Shown here: positions 35,288 through 44,722 of the stretch, in pieces | How the letters are laid out: each line of letters opens with the position of its first letter | How positions within the stretch are numbered: the stretch's first letter is position 1 | NCBI RefSeq assembly: GCF_900660755.1 | Contig: NZ_LR215050.1 | Location: forward strand, 496,001 to 560,000 | Origin: Acholeplasma hippikon | GTDB lineage: Bacteria; Bacillota_I; Bacilli_A; Acholeplasmatales; Acholeplasmataceae | DNA: 64,000 nt | Direction of reading: 5' to 3' | The notes under the pieces: model-generated | Databases searched by the model: none | Told to the model about the DNA's origin: nothing | Seen by the model: the letters and a program-made list of their open reading frames with translations, nothing else | Position numbers and translations under genes: made by a program

Positions 35288-35611
35288 TTAAATTTTAATA
35301 AATTGATCCACGTTTAAAATAAAGACTGTTGCTCCGCCAACTGATACTTCCATTGGCAATGCTGAAAATGCACCAAACTCATTAACGATTGTATTTGGAA
35401 CAATTTTATTTCTAGTCTTTGAATATTTTTCGATAATATCTAAAACCTCTGGAACCTTTTCATCGTTAACCCCAATTAAGAAAGTTTGGTTACCTTCACG
35501 TAAGAATCCGCCTTTAGTAGCTAATCTAGTTGAAAAGAATTTTTCATTAATAAGTCCTTTTTGAACTTTGTTTGCGTCATCATTTGAAACAATTGCAATA
35601 ATCATTTTCAT
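35288..35611 (-). CDS. darA: Cyclic-di-AMP receptor, PII-like (DarA/PstA)
   Basis: 107 residues. MKMIIAIVSNDDANKVQKGLINEKFFSTRLATKGGFL is the DarA start, with the T-loop region and VNEFGAFSALPMEVSVGGATVFILNVD near the end. Homologues are trimers that bind c-di-AMP at the subunit interfaces. The presence implies c-di-AMP signalling in this organism. Shine-Dalgarno AGGAGGT; the gene starts within the last bases of ribF. Confidence 0.9.
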   Translation of the reverse strand: MKMIIAIVSNDDANKVQKGLINEKFFSTRLATKGGFLREGNQTFLIGVNDEKVPEVLDIIEKYSKTRNKIVPNTIVNEFGAFSALPMEVSVGGATVFILNVDQFIKI

Positions 35612-36546
35612 ATGAGGTTACCTCCTAATATCTTTATTTTACCATAACTTAAAGAATTTTTAGATAGTTGAATTGTTTCTTCAACATCTTTTTTAATTTG
35701 GTCAATTAATGCATCCAAATTGTCGAATTTTACTTCATCTCTAAGGTAGTGTTCAAAGTAAATTGTAATCTCTTTTTGATATAAATCACCATCATAATCA
35801 ATGATAAATACTTCTAAACGTTTGCTTGAAGAATAGTTAAGTGTTGGGTTATGACCTAGGTTTGCACAACCTAAAAACATTTTACCGTCAATAAGGACTT
35901 TAACCGCATAGATACCAACTTTTGGTAAATAGTAATTTTTGTAATCAATATTCGCAGTTGGAAATCCAATTAAGCGTCCGACCTTGTCTCCGTGCACAAC
36001 CTCACCGTGAATGTTATAGGTTCTATTCAACAATTTTGATGCTAATGAAATATTTGCTTGATCAAGTAATTGTTTAATATAAGTTGTTGAAACTCTTGTA
36101 TTTTTATAGAGTAAATCTTCAACCAAATCTACTTCAAAATGCTTCTCTAAGTCAGTTACATTTCCTTGTCCGCGATATGCAAACTTAAAGTCTCTACCAA
36201 TAACTAATCTCTTTACATTTATTTTCTTTAAAAAGTTAATAAAATCATCAACTGATAATTTAGAAAAATCAGGGGTAAAGTTAATGATAAAGAAATAGTC
36301 CATTCCCATTTTTTCTAAAAAGTTAGCTTTATCATGATCATCCATTAATGTTGGTATGACAGTTTTTGTAATTACAGATACCGGATGTGGTGAAAATGTC
36401 ATCGCTGCTGATTTTGTATCTTTATATTTTTTAGTCATCTTCATGATATTTTGGTGGCCAATATGAACACCATCAAAATTACCAATGGCAAGTGTTAATG
36501 GTTCGTTATTTGTTATATTTTGATAATTGTCATGGAATAATTTCAT
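35608..36546 (-). CDS. ribF: Bifunctional riboflavin kinase / FAD synthetase
   Basis: 312 residues from ATG 36546; a GTG two codons earlier is adjacent to the Shine-Dalgarno AAGGAG and is rejected. FMN adenylyltransferase domain with AIGNFDGVHIGHQNIM and FSPHP (1-160), then riboflavin kinase domain with GRLIGFPTANIDY and GIYAVKV. It makes FMN and FAD from imported riboflavin. Lies between truB and darA with short gaps. Confidence 0.94.
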   Translation of the reverse strand: MKLFHDNYQNITNNEPLTLAIGNFDGVHIGHQNIMKMTKKYKDTKSAAMTFSPHPVSVITKTVIPTLMDDHDKANFLEKMGMDYFFIINFTPDFSKLSVDDFINFLKKINVKRLVIGRDFKFAYRGQGNVTDLEKHFEVDLVEDLLYKNTRVSTTYIKQLLDQANISLASKLLNRTYNIHGEVVHGDKVGRLIGFPTANIDYKNYYLPKVGIYAVKVLIDGKMFLGCANLGHNPTLNYSSSKRLEVFIIDYDGDLYQKEITIYFEHYLRDEVKFDNLDALIDQIKKDVEETIQLSKNSLSYGKIKILGGNLI

Positions 36547-36555
36547 ATGCACTCC

Positions 36556-37392
36556 TTAGAATAAGTATAGTGGTCTAAACTTATCCTTTTCTTTTTCATA
36601 ATATGCAATCTTATTGTTTTTATCATCAACAACAATAAATGGTGTATCTAATGTCGTTTGACGTTCATCCAAGTAAACACCATTTTTCACTAACTTAATC
36701 ATATAATCATTAAGTTTAACTTCACGAACGCCACTAAATAATTCATTGTCTGTTATTAAATCATCTAATGAAACTTCATCAATTGTTTTAGCATCTTTTA
36801 AATGATAATTTCCGATTGTTAAGCGATTTAACGTACTTAATGCTGCATAAGTATTTAATTTATAACCTAGGTCTCTAGCTAAGCTTCTAATATAAGTCCC
36901 TTTAGAAACTTCAGCAATGAAGTGATAATTTTCTTCATTTATTAAATCAAAGTTATAAATGTTAACTAATCTGGTTTTAAGTTCTAATGTTTTTCCTTGT
37001 CTTGCTGCTTCATATGACTTCATACCACCTACTTTGATTGCTGAATATAATGGTGGCATTTGTTCATAGGAAGGTATAAAACTATGCATTTTTTCTTTTA
37101 ATGTGTTAATGGTAAAGTTTGCTTCTTTTTCTAAAATAACTTCACCAGTAAAGTCATTCGTGTCAAATTCTTTACCGAAGATTAAGTTACCTTCATAAGA
37201 CTTATCTAAATCATCAAATAAGAATGCAAGTTTGGTTGCTTTCCCAATCAATAAGATTAAAAGTCCAGTGGCAAAAGGATCTAATGTTCCAGTATGACCT
37301 ACTTTATCTAAATTAAGTTTTCTTTTGACCTTATAGACAACATCGTGACTTGTTAATCCTTTAGGTTTATTTATTAATAAAATTCCGTTCAT
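36556..37392 (-). CDS. truB: tRNA pseudouridine-55 synthase
   Basis: 278 residues: GILLINKPKGLTSHDVVYKVKR and VGHTGTLDPFATGLLILLIGKATK with the catalytic Asp, then PPLYSAIKVGGMKSYEAARQG and GTYIRSLARDLG. It modifies U55 in the T loop of tRNAs. truB followed by ribF is the usual Firmicute order. Confidence 0.95.
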   Translation of the reverse strand: MNGILLINKPKGLTSHDVVYKVKRKLNLDKVGHTGTLDPFATGLLILLIGKATKLAFLFDDLDKSYEGNLIFGKEFDTNDFTGEVILEKEANFTINTLKEKMHSFIPSYEQMPPLYSAIKVGGMKSYEAARQGKTLELKTRLVNIYNFDLINEENYHFIAEVSKGTYIRSLARDLGYKLNTYAALSTLNRLTIGNYHLKDAKTIDEVSLDDLITDNELFSGVREVKLNDYMIKLVKNGVYLDERQTTLDTPFIVVDDKNNKIAYYEKEKDKFRPLYLF

Positions 37393-37431
37393 ATGTAATT
37401 TCTTTCTTGTTCAATATATATAATTATACAA

Positions 37432-37455
37432 GAAAAAAGGCTTTTATTAAAAGCC
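37432..37455 (-). terminator. Terminator of trxA
   Basis: GGCTTTTAATAAAAGCC hairpin followed by T6 on the minus strand. Confidence 0.85.
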
Positions 37456-37463
37456 TATTTTTT

Positions 37464-37772
37464 TTATTGATGTTCTGCTAACCATTCAAGTAATTTTTCA
37501 CGTGGTTGATAACCTGATGCACGTGATACTTCAACACCGTCTTTGTAAAGAACTAATGTAGGAACGGCTCTAATTCCTGTGTCAATTGCTTGTTTACGGA
37601 ATTCATCGATATCAACTTTTACAAATTTAGTGTCAGTTTTTTCTGTTGAGATTTCTTCTAATACTGGCATTAACATTTTACATGGTCCACACCAAGTAGC
37701 GAAATAATCAACTAATACTAAACCTTTTTGACTAACTAAGTCTTTGTAGTCTTCACCTTTATACTGTTGCAT
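37464..37772 (-). CDS. trxA: Thioredoxin
   Basis: 102 residues with the active site WCGPCK (28-33) in VDYFATWCGPCKMLMPVLEE and the cis-Pro loop VPTLVLYKDG. A cytosolic dithiol reductant; plausible electron donor for the methionine sulfoxide reductase encoded at 44 kb. Monocistronic or last gene after mutS2 (71-bp gap). Confidence 0.96.
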   Translation of the reverse strand: MQQYKGEDYKDLVSQKGLVLVDYFATWCGPCKMLMPVLEEISTEKTDTKFVKVDIDEFRKQAIDTGIRAVPTLVLYKDGVEVSRASGYQPREKLLEWLAEHQ

Positions 37773-37843
37773 AAGATGCCTCCTTATCTTTTCTACTTAT
37801 ATTATAACTTCAATATGTCTTTTAAGCAAAGGAAATGAAACCA

Positions 37844-40153
37844 CTAAAGCGTGATAACAGTCACACCATTTAAGCCTTCGCCTTCTTGTCCGTATCTGTG
37901 TGATTTTATGTAAGGTGACTTCTTTATATAGTCATGAACAGCTTTTCTAATTGCACCTGTTCCAAACCCGTGAATCACACGAATATATGGCATATTTAAG
38001 AGTAATGCATCATCAATTGCCTTATCCATTAACTCTTTAACTTCTTCATATCTAACCCCGCGTAAATCTAGTTCAAATGAAGCATTTTTTTGAATTTTCT
38101 CTTCACTTTTTCTAATTAGTGGCGTTTTTTTAACTTTAGTTTCTTTCTTTATTTCAACTTTTCTAAGGTCTGCTTTTTCAAAACTTAAATCAAATTGTCC
38201 TAAAGATACAAAATATTTATCACCTTTTATTTTAGTGACAACACCTTGTTGGTTATAACTTTTAATGTAAACTGTATCATCTACATTAATGTTTTCATCA
38301 ACTACTTCTTCTTTGACTTCATGTTTTTGATTAATTTTACCCTTAACTTTTGCAGCTTCAGGTTTTGATAAACTTTCTTTTTTAGATAGTTCATCAATTA
38401 AATCCATTAATTCTGATTTTAGTTTTTGATATTTTTTCTCTTCTTTTTGTTTAACTTTTTCGATTGCTTCTTCTTTTTTCAGTTCTAAAGCTTCTAATTT
38501 TTCACGATAAAGTTTAATTTCTTTTTCTAATGTTTCATTCTTCAATTGAACTTCATCTTTTAAGTTCATGATTTCATTTTGTTCAATGCTTAATTTTTCT
38601 AAGCTTTTTGCTAGGTTTGTTTGTCTACCGCCTAAAAGTTCTCTAGCGTGTTTAATCACGTCTTTTTGGAGTCCTAAGCGCTCAGCGATTGAAATTGCAT
38701 GCGATGAACCTGAAACCCCTAATTGGAGTTTATAAAGCGGCTTTAATGTTTCTTGATCAAATGCTACACTCGCAGTTAAAATATCGTCATGTTCATAAGC
38801 ATATAGTTTTAACTCCGAATAGTGAGTTGTCACCATCATACGAACAGCCTTATCTTTTCGTAATTTTTCAATGATGGCAATTGCTAAACTTACCCCTTCA
38901 ATCGGGTCTGTGCCACTACCAATTTCATCAAGTAAAATGAGGGATGAACCATATACTTCATCTAACATCTTTTTAATCTTTGTTAGATGTGATGAGAATG
39001 TTGATAAGCTTTGCTGGATGGATTGTTCATCTCCAATATCAGCAAATACATATTTAAATAAACTCATTTTGCTGCCATAATTTACTGGAACTAAAATACC
39101 TGATTGTAACATTAACGTTAATAACCCAACTGTTTTTAACGCTACAGTCTTACCACCTGTGTTAGGACCCGTAATCATTAAAACTGGTTGTTCTGGATTA
39201 ATCTTAACATCAATAGGGACAACAATTTCTTTATTTAATAATGGATGGCGAGCCTTTAAGATATCAATTAAACCCTCTTCATTGATTTCAGGTAAAATCG
39301 CATCTATTTCTTTAGCATAAAGCGATTTAGCATGATAAATATCTAAGTCAATAAATGATTCCATTTGTACTGCTAAAGAATCTTTAAAAGGTTTTATTGA
39401 TTTTGTTAATTGGGTGAGAATTTTATTAATTTCATTTGTTTCTAATTGCGTAAGGTATTCAATATCCTGTGTGACTTGTCTAATATCATCTGGTTCAATA
39501 TAAACAGTTTGCTTAGAAGCAGATACATCATGAATAACCCCTTTAACTTTATGCTTATATGATTCTTTTACAGGTATTGCATAACGCCCTGCACGCATGA
39601 CAATTAAACTTTCATTTAAATAACTTGCATATTTACTTAAAACCTCAGAGAGTAGTTTTTCCAAAATCTTAGTTTTTGTGCGTAAACTCTTTCTAATATC
39701 ATTTAATGTAGGTGATGCATGGTCAAAAATCTCATTATTTTCAGATATAATTTGATTGATTTCATTTAATACTTCTTTATGATGAGGTAGTTTAACCAAG
39801 TATTGATAAGTCATTAAATCTGAATTGTCGAACTGAATACGATAATTCTCGAAAGATTTCTCCATTAAGACATATCTTTTTATTTGAATAAATTCATCAA
39901 TATTTAACTGTAAACGAGAACCTAACATATTGATTGTTTCAAGGTGATCAAAGTCATCCACAAATGGCATTCTACCATACTTAGTCAATAGACTTAGAAT
40001 CTCATTACTAAAGGATAAATCATGCTTTATATTATCATAATTATCACTTGGTACTAATGCTAAAATTCGTTCACGAGAATTTTTTGCATGTGTGTAGTTA
40101 GCTATGATTTCTAAGATGTAATTAAGTTCTAAAATTTTAGTTGAGAATCCCAT
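37844..40153 (-). CDS. mutS2: MutS2 family ATPase/endonuclease
   Basis: 769 residues: MutS core and lever domains (1-300), ATPase with Walker A GPNTGGKT (329-336), DEIGSGTDPIEG (Walker B) and TTHYSELK, a charged coiled coil (about 520-600), and a C-terminal Smr domain (LDLRGVRYEEV and HGFGTGAIRKAVHDY). It lacks the mismatch-binding N-terminal domain of MutS. Family members act in recombination control and in splitting collided ribosomes; which applies here is not visible. Confidence 0.94.
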   Translation of the reverse strand: MGFSTKILELNYILEIIANYTHAKNSRERILALVPSDNYDNIKHDLSFSNEILSLLTKYGRMPFVDDFDHLETINMLGSRLQLNIDEFIQIKRYVLMEKSFENYRIQFDNSDLMTYQYLVKLPHHKEVLNEINQIISENNEIFDHASPTLNDIRKSLRTKTKILEKLLSEVLSKYASYLNESLIVMRAGRYAIPVKESYKHKVKGVIHDVSASKQTVYIEPDDIRQVTQDIEYLTQLETNEINKILTQLTKSIKPFKDSLAVQMESFIDLDIYHAKSLYAKEIDAILPEINEEGLIDILKARHPLLNKEIVVPIDVKINPEQPVLMITGPNTGGKTVALKTVGLLTLMLQSGILVPVNYGSKMSLFKYVFADIGDEQSIQQSLSTFSSHLTKIKKMLDEVYGSSLILLDEIGSGTDPIEGVSLAIAIIEKLRKDKAVRMMVTTHYSELKLYAYEHDDILTASVAFDQETLKPLYKLQLGVSGSSHAISIAERLGLQKDVIKHARELLGGRQTNLAKSLEKLSIEQNEIMNLKDEVQLKNETLEKEIKLYREKLEALELKKEEAIEKVKQKEEKKYQKLKSELMDLIDELSKKESLSKPEAAKVKGKINQKHEVKEEVVDENINVDDTVYIKSYNQQGVVTKIKGDKYFVSLGQFDLSFEKADLRKVEIKKETKVKKTPLIRKSEEKIQKNASFELDLRGVRYEEVKELMDKAIDDALLLNMPYIRVIHGFGTGAIRKAVHDYIKKSPYIKSHRYGQEGEGLNGVTVITL

Positions 40154-40209
40154 AAACTAACCTCCTTCTTTAAAAAATGGTATAATATATATTAGAAAAG
40201 GTGAATAAA

Positions 40210-41067
40210 TTGAAAAATTATACAATGACCTTATCCAGTCAACAAATGGATACACTAAAGGAACTTTATAAAAATAACTTATTAAAGGTTACACAACCTT
40301 ATATTTATTTTGTTGCTCAACATAATGATACTCGAATTAGTGCTTTTACATCAGGTAAAGTTCTTCTTCAAGGTGATGAAATCAACTCTGAACTTGTGAC
40401 AATCAAGTCTTTATTAAAGATAACTGATTATGCTGCAATTGGTTCAGATGAAGTTGGAACTGGAGATGTATTTGGTCCAATTGTTGTTTGTACTGCCTAT
40501 ACTTCTGTTGAAGATTTAGCCTATCTAGAAAGTTTAAATGTACGTGATTCAAAATCAATGACAAATAAAGAAATCATTAAAATCGCTCCACTTATTGCGA
40601 AAAGAATTACACACTCACTTGTTATTCTTTCACCTGATAAGTTTAATGAAAAAACAAATCAAGGTTTCAATCTTAACAAAATCAAAGCACTCTTACACAA
40701 CCACATGATCATTAAGACAACTTCTAAAGTTGTTGAATCAGTACCTGTGATTTTAGACCAATTTTGTCTACCATCACACTACTTCAATTATCTTAAGGAT
40801 GAAAAACTTATCTATCGTGATATTGAATTCCATACAAAAGCAGAATCAGTTCACTTATCAGTTGCTGCCGCATCAATTATTGCGCGTTATGCATTCTTAG
40901 TTAAGATGCATGAACTTTCTAAAAAACTTGGAATGAGTTTAAAACTTGGTGCAGGAAAAGAAGTCGATGAACAAATCAAGGAAATCTATGATACACATGG
41001 CATCCAAGTCTTAAACGAAGTTGCAAAAATGAATTTCAAAAATGTTACTAAACAAAATTTAGTTTAA
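40210..41067 (+). CDS. rnhC: Ribonuclease HIII
   Basis: The RNase H core has IGSDEVGTGDVFGPIVV (first acidic residues DE), RDSKSMTN, LDQF and AAASIIARYAFL; the ~75-residue N-terminal TBP-like substrate-binding domain marks HIII rather than HII. The longest frame begins at GTG 40201, but that GTG belongs to the Shine-Dalgarno AAAAGGTG; TTG at 40210 has the right spacing and is preferred (285 residues). It removes RNA from RNA-DNA hybrids. The 3' end overlaps the convergent rluD-like gene by 9 bp. Confidence 0.92.
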   Translation: MKNYTMTLSSQQMDTLKELYKNNLLKVTQPYIYFVAQHNDTRISAFTSGKVLLQGDEINSELVTIKSLLKITDYAAIGSDEVGTGDVFGPIVVCTAYTSVEDLAYLESLNVRDSKSMTNKEIIKIAPLIAKRITHSLVILSPDKFNEKTNQGFNLNKIKALLHNHMIIKTTSKVVESVPVILDQFCLPSHYFNYLKDEKLIYRDIEFHTKAESVHLSVAAASIIARYAFLVKMHELSKKLGMSLKLGAGKEVDEQIKEIYDTHGIQVLNEVAKMNFKNVTKQNLV

Positions 41068-41955
41068 AGTTTCTAAGAATTTTTTAAATCCTTCAGGCAA
41101 TGGCACTTCAAAAGTCATTGCTTTTTTTGTTATCGGATGGGTAAATTGTAACTTATATGCATGTAACATTTGACCATCATCTACCGGTAGTGGTTTAATA
41201 CCATATAATGGATCACCTACGATTGGGTGCCCTATATATTCCATATGAACCCTAATTTGATGCGTACGACCTGTTTCAAGGTTACACTCAATTAAAGCAT
41301 ATTTACGATAGTTTTTAATAACCTCAAAATGCGTTACAGCATGTTTTCCGTCCTTAACCACAGCATTTTTTGTTCTATGTTTTGGATCTCTACCAATCGG
41401 TGCATTAATTGTACCTTTTTTGTTTTGAATAGCACCCGTAACTAAAGCAATATAACTTCTCTTAATATCATGGTTTGCTAAATCTTTAGCTAAAATTTGG
41501 TGAGCTTCATTGGTTTTAGCAACCATTAATAAACCAGTCGTATCTTTATCAATTCTGTGTAAAATACCTGGACGATTCACACCATTAATATCACTTAAAT
41601 TATCTTCTAATTCGTGTAATAAACCATGTACTAACGTGTTATCTCGGTATGTGTTAGATGGATGAACAACTAATCCTTTTGGTTTATTAATAACTAACAA
41701 ATAGTCATCTTCATAAACAATATCTAGTTTCATATCAACCGGTGTTAAATCTAAGTCTTTAGCTTCAGGAATATTAACTGAAATAATATCTCCTGCCTTT
41801 AAGATATAACCCGGTTTAACTGTTAAACTATTGACTAAAATGTCGCCTTCTTTAATTAACTTAGTTATATAAGTTCTTGTTAGTTCTAAATTTTCAACCA
41901 AATAATGGTCTAATCTTTTATTTTCTGATAGATTTACTTCTAATGTTTTATTCAT
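41059..41955 (-). CDS. RluD-family 23S rRNA pseudouridine synthase
   Basis: 298 residues: N-terminal S4 domain (NKRLDHYLVENLELTRTYITKLIKEGDILVN), then the catalytic region with GILHRIDKDTTGLLMVAK (Asp nucleophile) and LIECNLETGRTHQIRVHMEYIGHPIVGDPLYG. RluD type by motif; the exact uridine target is not determinable. It starts in the end of lspA, the usual lspA-rluD neighbourhood (YlyB in Bacillus). Confidence 0.92.
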   Translation of the reverse strand: MNKTLEVNLSENKRLDHYLVENLELTRTYITKLIKEGDILVNSLTVKPGYILKAGDIISVNIPEAKDLDLTPVDMKLDIVYEDDYLLVINKPKGLVVHPSNTYRDNTLVHGLLHELEDNLSDINGVNRPGILHRIDKDTTGLLMVAKTNEAHQILAKDLANHDIKRSYIALVTGAIQNKKGTINAPIGRDPKHRTKNAVVKDGKHAVTHFEVIKNYRKYALIECNLETGRTHQIRVHMEYIGHPIVGDPLYGIKPLPVDDGQMLHAYKLQFTHPITKKAMTFEVPLPEGFKKFLETLN

Positions 41956-42442
41956 GTTCTTCAGTCTCTTGTTTCTTTTTCTTTTTTAGGGTATCTAGAA
42001 TCATGACATCTACAAATAACAGCACAATACCTGTAATTAAAATGACATCTGCTAGATTAAATATTGTATTTCCTACAATTGGTAAAAATGGCATTTGACA
42101 GTAATCAATTACGTACCCTAAAAGTAATCGATCAATTCCATTTCCTAATGTGCCAGCAATTAAAAAGACAAAGGATAGTGTGTAAACCTTTTTAGTTTTA
42201 AAGTTACTTGTTGCTAAAAAATATCCAAATGCCCCTAAGGCAATCAAGGTTACAATAAAGAAAAATACAGATTGTCCTTGTAACATACCAAATGATGCAC
42301 CATAGTTTCTCGTGTTACTAAACTTTAAAACACCTTCAATAATAACTTTTGTTTCATTTAATTCAAAAATACTTACAAAGTATCTTTTAATCCCAAAGTC
42401 TAATAAAACTAAAAAGACAATTAACGCAATCGATAAAATCAT
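41948..42442 (-). CDS. lspA: Lipoprotein signal peptidase (signal peptidase II)
   Basis: 164 residues with four membrane helices; NTRNYGASFGML, then GTLGNGIDRLLLGYVIDY with D113 and FNLADV with D132 as the catalytic Asp pair (19 apart). It cleaves signal peptides of lipoproteins such as those at 11-12 and 17-19 kb. The C-terminal tail KKKKKQETEEHE is unusually charged. Overlaps both neighbours by a few bases. Confidence 0.94.
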   Translation of the reverse strand: MILSIALIVFLVLLDFGIKRYFVSIFELNETKVIIEGVLKFSNTRNYGASFGMLQGQSVFFFIVTLIALGAFGYFLATSNFKTKKVYTLSFVFLIAGTLGNGIDRLLLGYVIDYCQMPFLPIVGNTIFNLADVILITGIVLLFVDVMILDTLKKKKKQETEEHE

Positions 42443-42816
42443 AATAACACTCCTATATATGTAATAATTGCTAACCCAAGAATTAAAGTAATAAATTCAT
42501 AAACTATCGTATGAACAATAATTATTGCATGTACTTTAAATTTAGCCTCACCATATTTTACCTTTAAAATATAATATTTTAAATAAATTATTAAAAAAAT
42601 CATGAACAAAGTTAAAAATAACATCAAAAACATTGCTGGATAAATCAAATAATTAAATAAATAAAGGTGTCCTATAATCAAGTATATTGGTAAAAAGATA
42701 AAAATATTTAAAAGAATTGACCATAAAACAGAGAATAATCTCTTCTTTTTATCAATTGTTTTTAACATTTTTAACTGCTCTTTAAAAGTAATAAAAAGGT
42801 TACTCAAATATTTCAT
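42439..42816 (-). CDS. Small integral membrane protein, unknown
   Basis: 125 residues, about three to four hydrophobic helices after a basic N-terminus (QLKMLKTIDKKKRL). I do not recognise a family. It overlaps lspA by 4 bp and the YlbL-like protease gene by 17 bp, so it is surely translated as part of the operon. Confidence 0.7.
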   Translation of the reverse strand: MKYLSNLFITFKEQLKMLKTIDKKKRLFSVLWSILLNIFIFLPIYLIIGHLYLFNYLIYPAMFLMLFLTLFMIFLIIYLKYYILKVKYGEAKFKVHAIIIVHTIVYEFITLILGLAIITYIGVLL

Positions 42817-43765
42817 AAATAACCTCTATTGCTTCATAAATATTCTCTACTTGATACATGTTAATTTTTGAACTTAAATGTTTAACTTCATCATATTGTG
42901 ATTTAGGTAAAATAAAGTGTTTTGCACCTTGGTCAAGTGCACCATATATTTTTTGTTCTAAACCACCGATTCTACCAACTAAAAAATCATGTCGAATCGT
43001 TCCAGTTCCAACAATAATTTCATCAATTTTATCATAGTTTATTAAACTAAAATATACAGATAAAGTGTACATCATGCCTGCTGATGGTCCAGAGATTAAA
43101 ACACTTTGTCCTGGAATTGTGAATTTTGGAGAACTATTTTTAATCTCATATTTAGGATAAAAACTAAAAACAGGATTATTTTCTTTAACAAAATTAACAT
43201 CAATAATTTTTTCAAATCTTTTAATTTTTAAATACATCTCTTGTTTGGAATTAAAGTAACTTAACATACTCGCATGATCTACGAACTTTTTTCCATCAAT
43301 CTCCATGATTAAATCACCAATTTCTAAATTGGTGTATTTACGCTCACGGTAATCAATAATCATACCTAAGTAGTCATAATCAATAGAAATTGTTGAATCC
43401 ACTTCATTTGCTAATGTAAATGCTGTAATGATTGATTGTTCAAAACTTGCCTGTTTTTGAATAATGCCTCTTCGACTATTTTCTGTTAATGTTAGTTGTC
43501 TGATATAGGGACTTATTTCTTCTACACTCATTCTTGGATTCAATTCATAGATCATTCTTCCAAACGCAGTAATTTGATTTGTACTTAAGACACTCACTGA
43601 ATATAAATTATTTGTTGTGTTACTACCTTCAATTAAAATCATGTCATTTGTACTTTTAATACCATAAGGCGAAGTCACTGAATAATTTGTTGGAATTATT
43701 AAGGCTAGCATCAAATAGATGTAAGGGAAAAAAAGTATCGCAAAAATCTTTTTTAACTTACTCAT
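42800..43765 (-). CDS. YlbL-like membrane protease (PDZ plus Lon-type domain)
   Basis: 321 residues: one N-terminal membrane helix (8-26), a PDZ domain (about 130-195: NLEIGDLIMEIDGKKF) and a C-terminal Lon proteolytic domain with S228 in ISGPSAGMMY and K272 in GGLEQKIYGA as Ser-Lys dyad, then GAKHFILPK. Related proteins (YlbL, SepM) cleave membrane or secreted substrates outside the cell. Substrate unknown. Confidence 0.88.
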   Translation of the reverse strand: MSKLKKIFAILFFPYIYLMLALIIPTNYSVTSPYGIKSTNDMILIEGSNTTNNLYSVSVLSTNQITAFGRMIYELNPRMSVEEISPYIRQLTLTENSRRGIIQKQASFEQSIITAFTLANEVDSTISIDYDYLGMIIDYRERKYTNLEIGDLIMEIDGKKFVDHASMLSYFNSKQEMYLKIKRFEKIIDVNFVKENNPVFSFYPKYEIKNSSPKFTIPGQSVLISGPSAGMMYTLSVYFSLINYDKIDEIIVGTGTIRHDFLVGRIGGLEQKIYGALDQGAKHFILPKSQYDEVKHLSSKINMYQVENIYEAIEVIYEIFE

Positions 43766-44228
43766 TTAAAGTGATTTCTTCCATTTTTATCTGGCGGTAT
43801 TTAATACCTGCAGCTTCCATTATTTTGAATGATGCTACATTGAAATCTTTTCCTTCATCTTTATTTGATACATAAACAATTTCTTTAATACCTGATTGAG
43901 CGATTAATTTCATACATTCATTACAAGGAAATAAAGTAACATATATTGTTGAACCTTTAAGGTTTTGAGTTGAATTCAAAATTGCATTTGCTTCTGCGTG
44001 AACAACATAAGGGTATTTAGTTTCTAAGAAACTCCCTTCTTTTTCCCAAGCAAAACTAGAATCATCCAATCCTTTAGGTAAGCCATTATAGCCAATACCT
44101 ACGATTCTTTTTTCTTCATTTACAATACATGCTCCAACCTGTGTTGAAGGGTCTTTAGAGCGTAGCGCTGAAAGCTTTGCTACGCCCATAAAGTAAGTGT
44201 CCCATGAAATATAATCTTTTCTCTTCAT
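43758..44228 (-). CDS. comEB: Deoxycytidylate deaminase (ComEB type)
   Basis: 156 residues: zinc motif HAEANAIL and PCNECMK, with KDPSTQVGACIV at the N-terminus typical of dCMP deaminases. It converts dCMP to dUMP for thymidylate synthesis. The name comEB reflects family, not competence. ATGA-type overlap with msrA. Confidence 0.92.
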   Translation of the reverse strand: MKRKDYISWDTYFMGVAKLSALRSKDPSTQVGACIVNEEKRIVGIGYNGLPKGLDDSSFAWEKEGSFLETKYPYVVHAEANAILNSTQNLKGSTIYVTLFPCNECMKLIAQSGIKEIVYVSNKDEGKDFNVASFKIMEAAGIKYRQIKMEEITLNE

Positions 44229-44722
44229 TTTTTCTCATCCTCTTTGGCTAAAGATAAATCCACATGACAGTATCCTGTAGGATTTTTGTCTAAATAGTCT
44301 TGATGATACGCTTCAGCTAAATAATAGTTTGTTAATGGTTCGACTGAAACCACAATCTTTTTATCATATTTAGCTTGCTCTTTATTAATATATTCAATCG
44401 CTTTTTCTTTTGTTTCTTCATCTAGATAATAAATTCCACTACGGTATTGAACACCAACATCATGACCTTGACGGTTTAATGTTGTCGGATCAATAATTCT
44501 AAAAAAGTGTTCAAAAATTTTATCTAAGTTTGTTTCATTCTCATCATAAAGAATCTCAACTGCTTCAGCATGTGTGGCAACGCCATCACAAACTTCCCTG
44601 TAAGTTGGATTTTCTTTGTTCCCATTTGCATAACCACAAGATGTATCTAAGACACCTTTGATTTGTTTGAAATATGCCTCTACTCCCCAAAAACATCCGC
44701 CAGCGAGTATAATTTTTTTCAT
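44225..44722 (-). CDS. msrA: Peptide methionine-S-sulfoxide reductase A
   Basis: 165 residues with catalytic GGCFWGVEAYF (Cys11 region), THAEAVEILYD, and YHQDYLDKNPTGYC near the end. It repairs oxidised methionine using thioredoxin. Overlaps aspS and comEB by 4 bp each. Confidence 0.95.
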   Translation of the reverse strand: MKKIILAGGCFWGVEAYFKQIKGVLDTSCGYANGNKENPTYREVCDGVATHAEAVEILYDENETNLDKIFEHFFRIIDPTTLNRQGHDVGVQYRSGIYYLDEETKEKAIEYINKEQAKYDKKIVVSVEPLTNYYLAEAYHQDYLDKNPTGYCHVDLSLAKEDEKK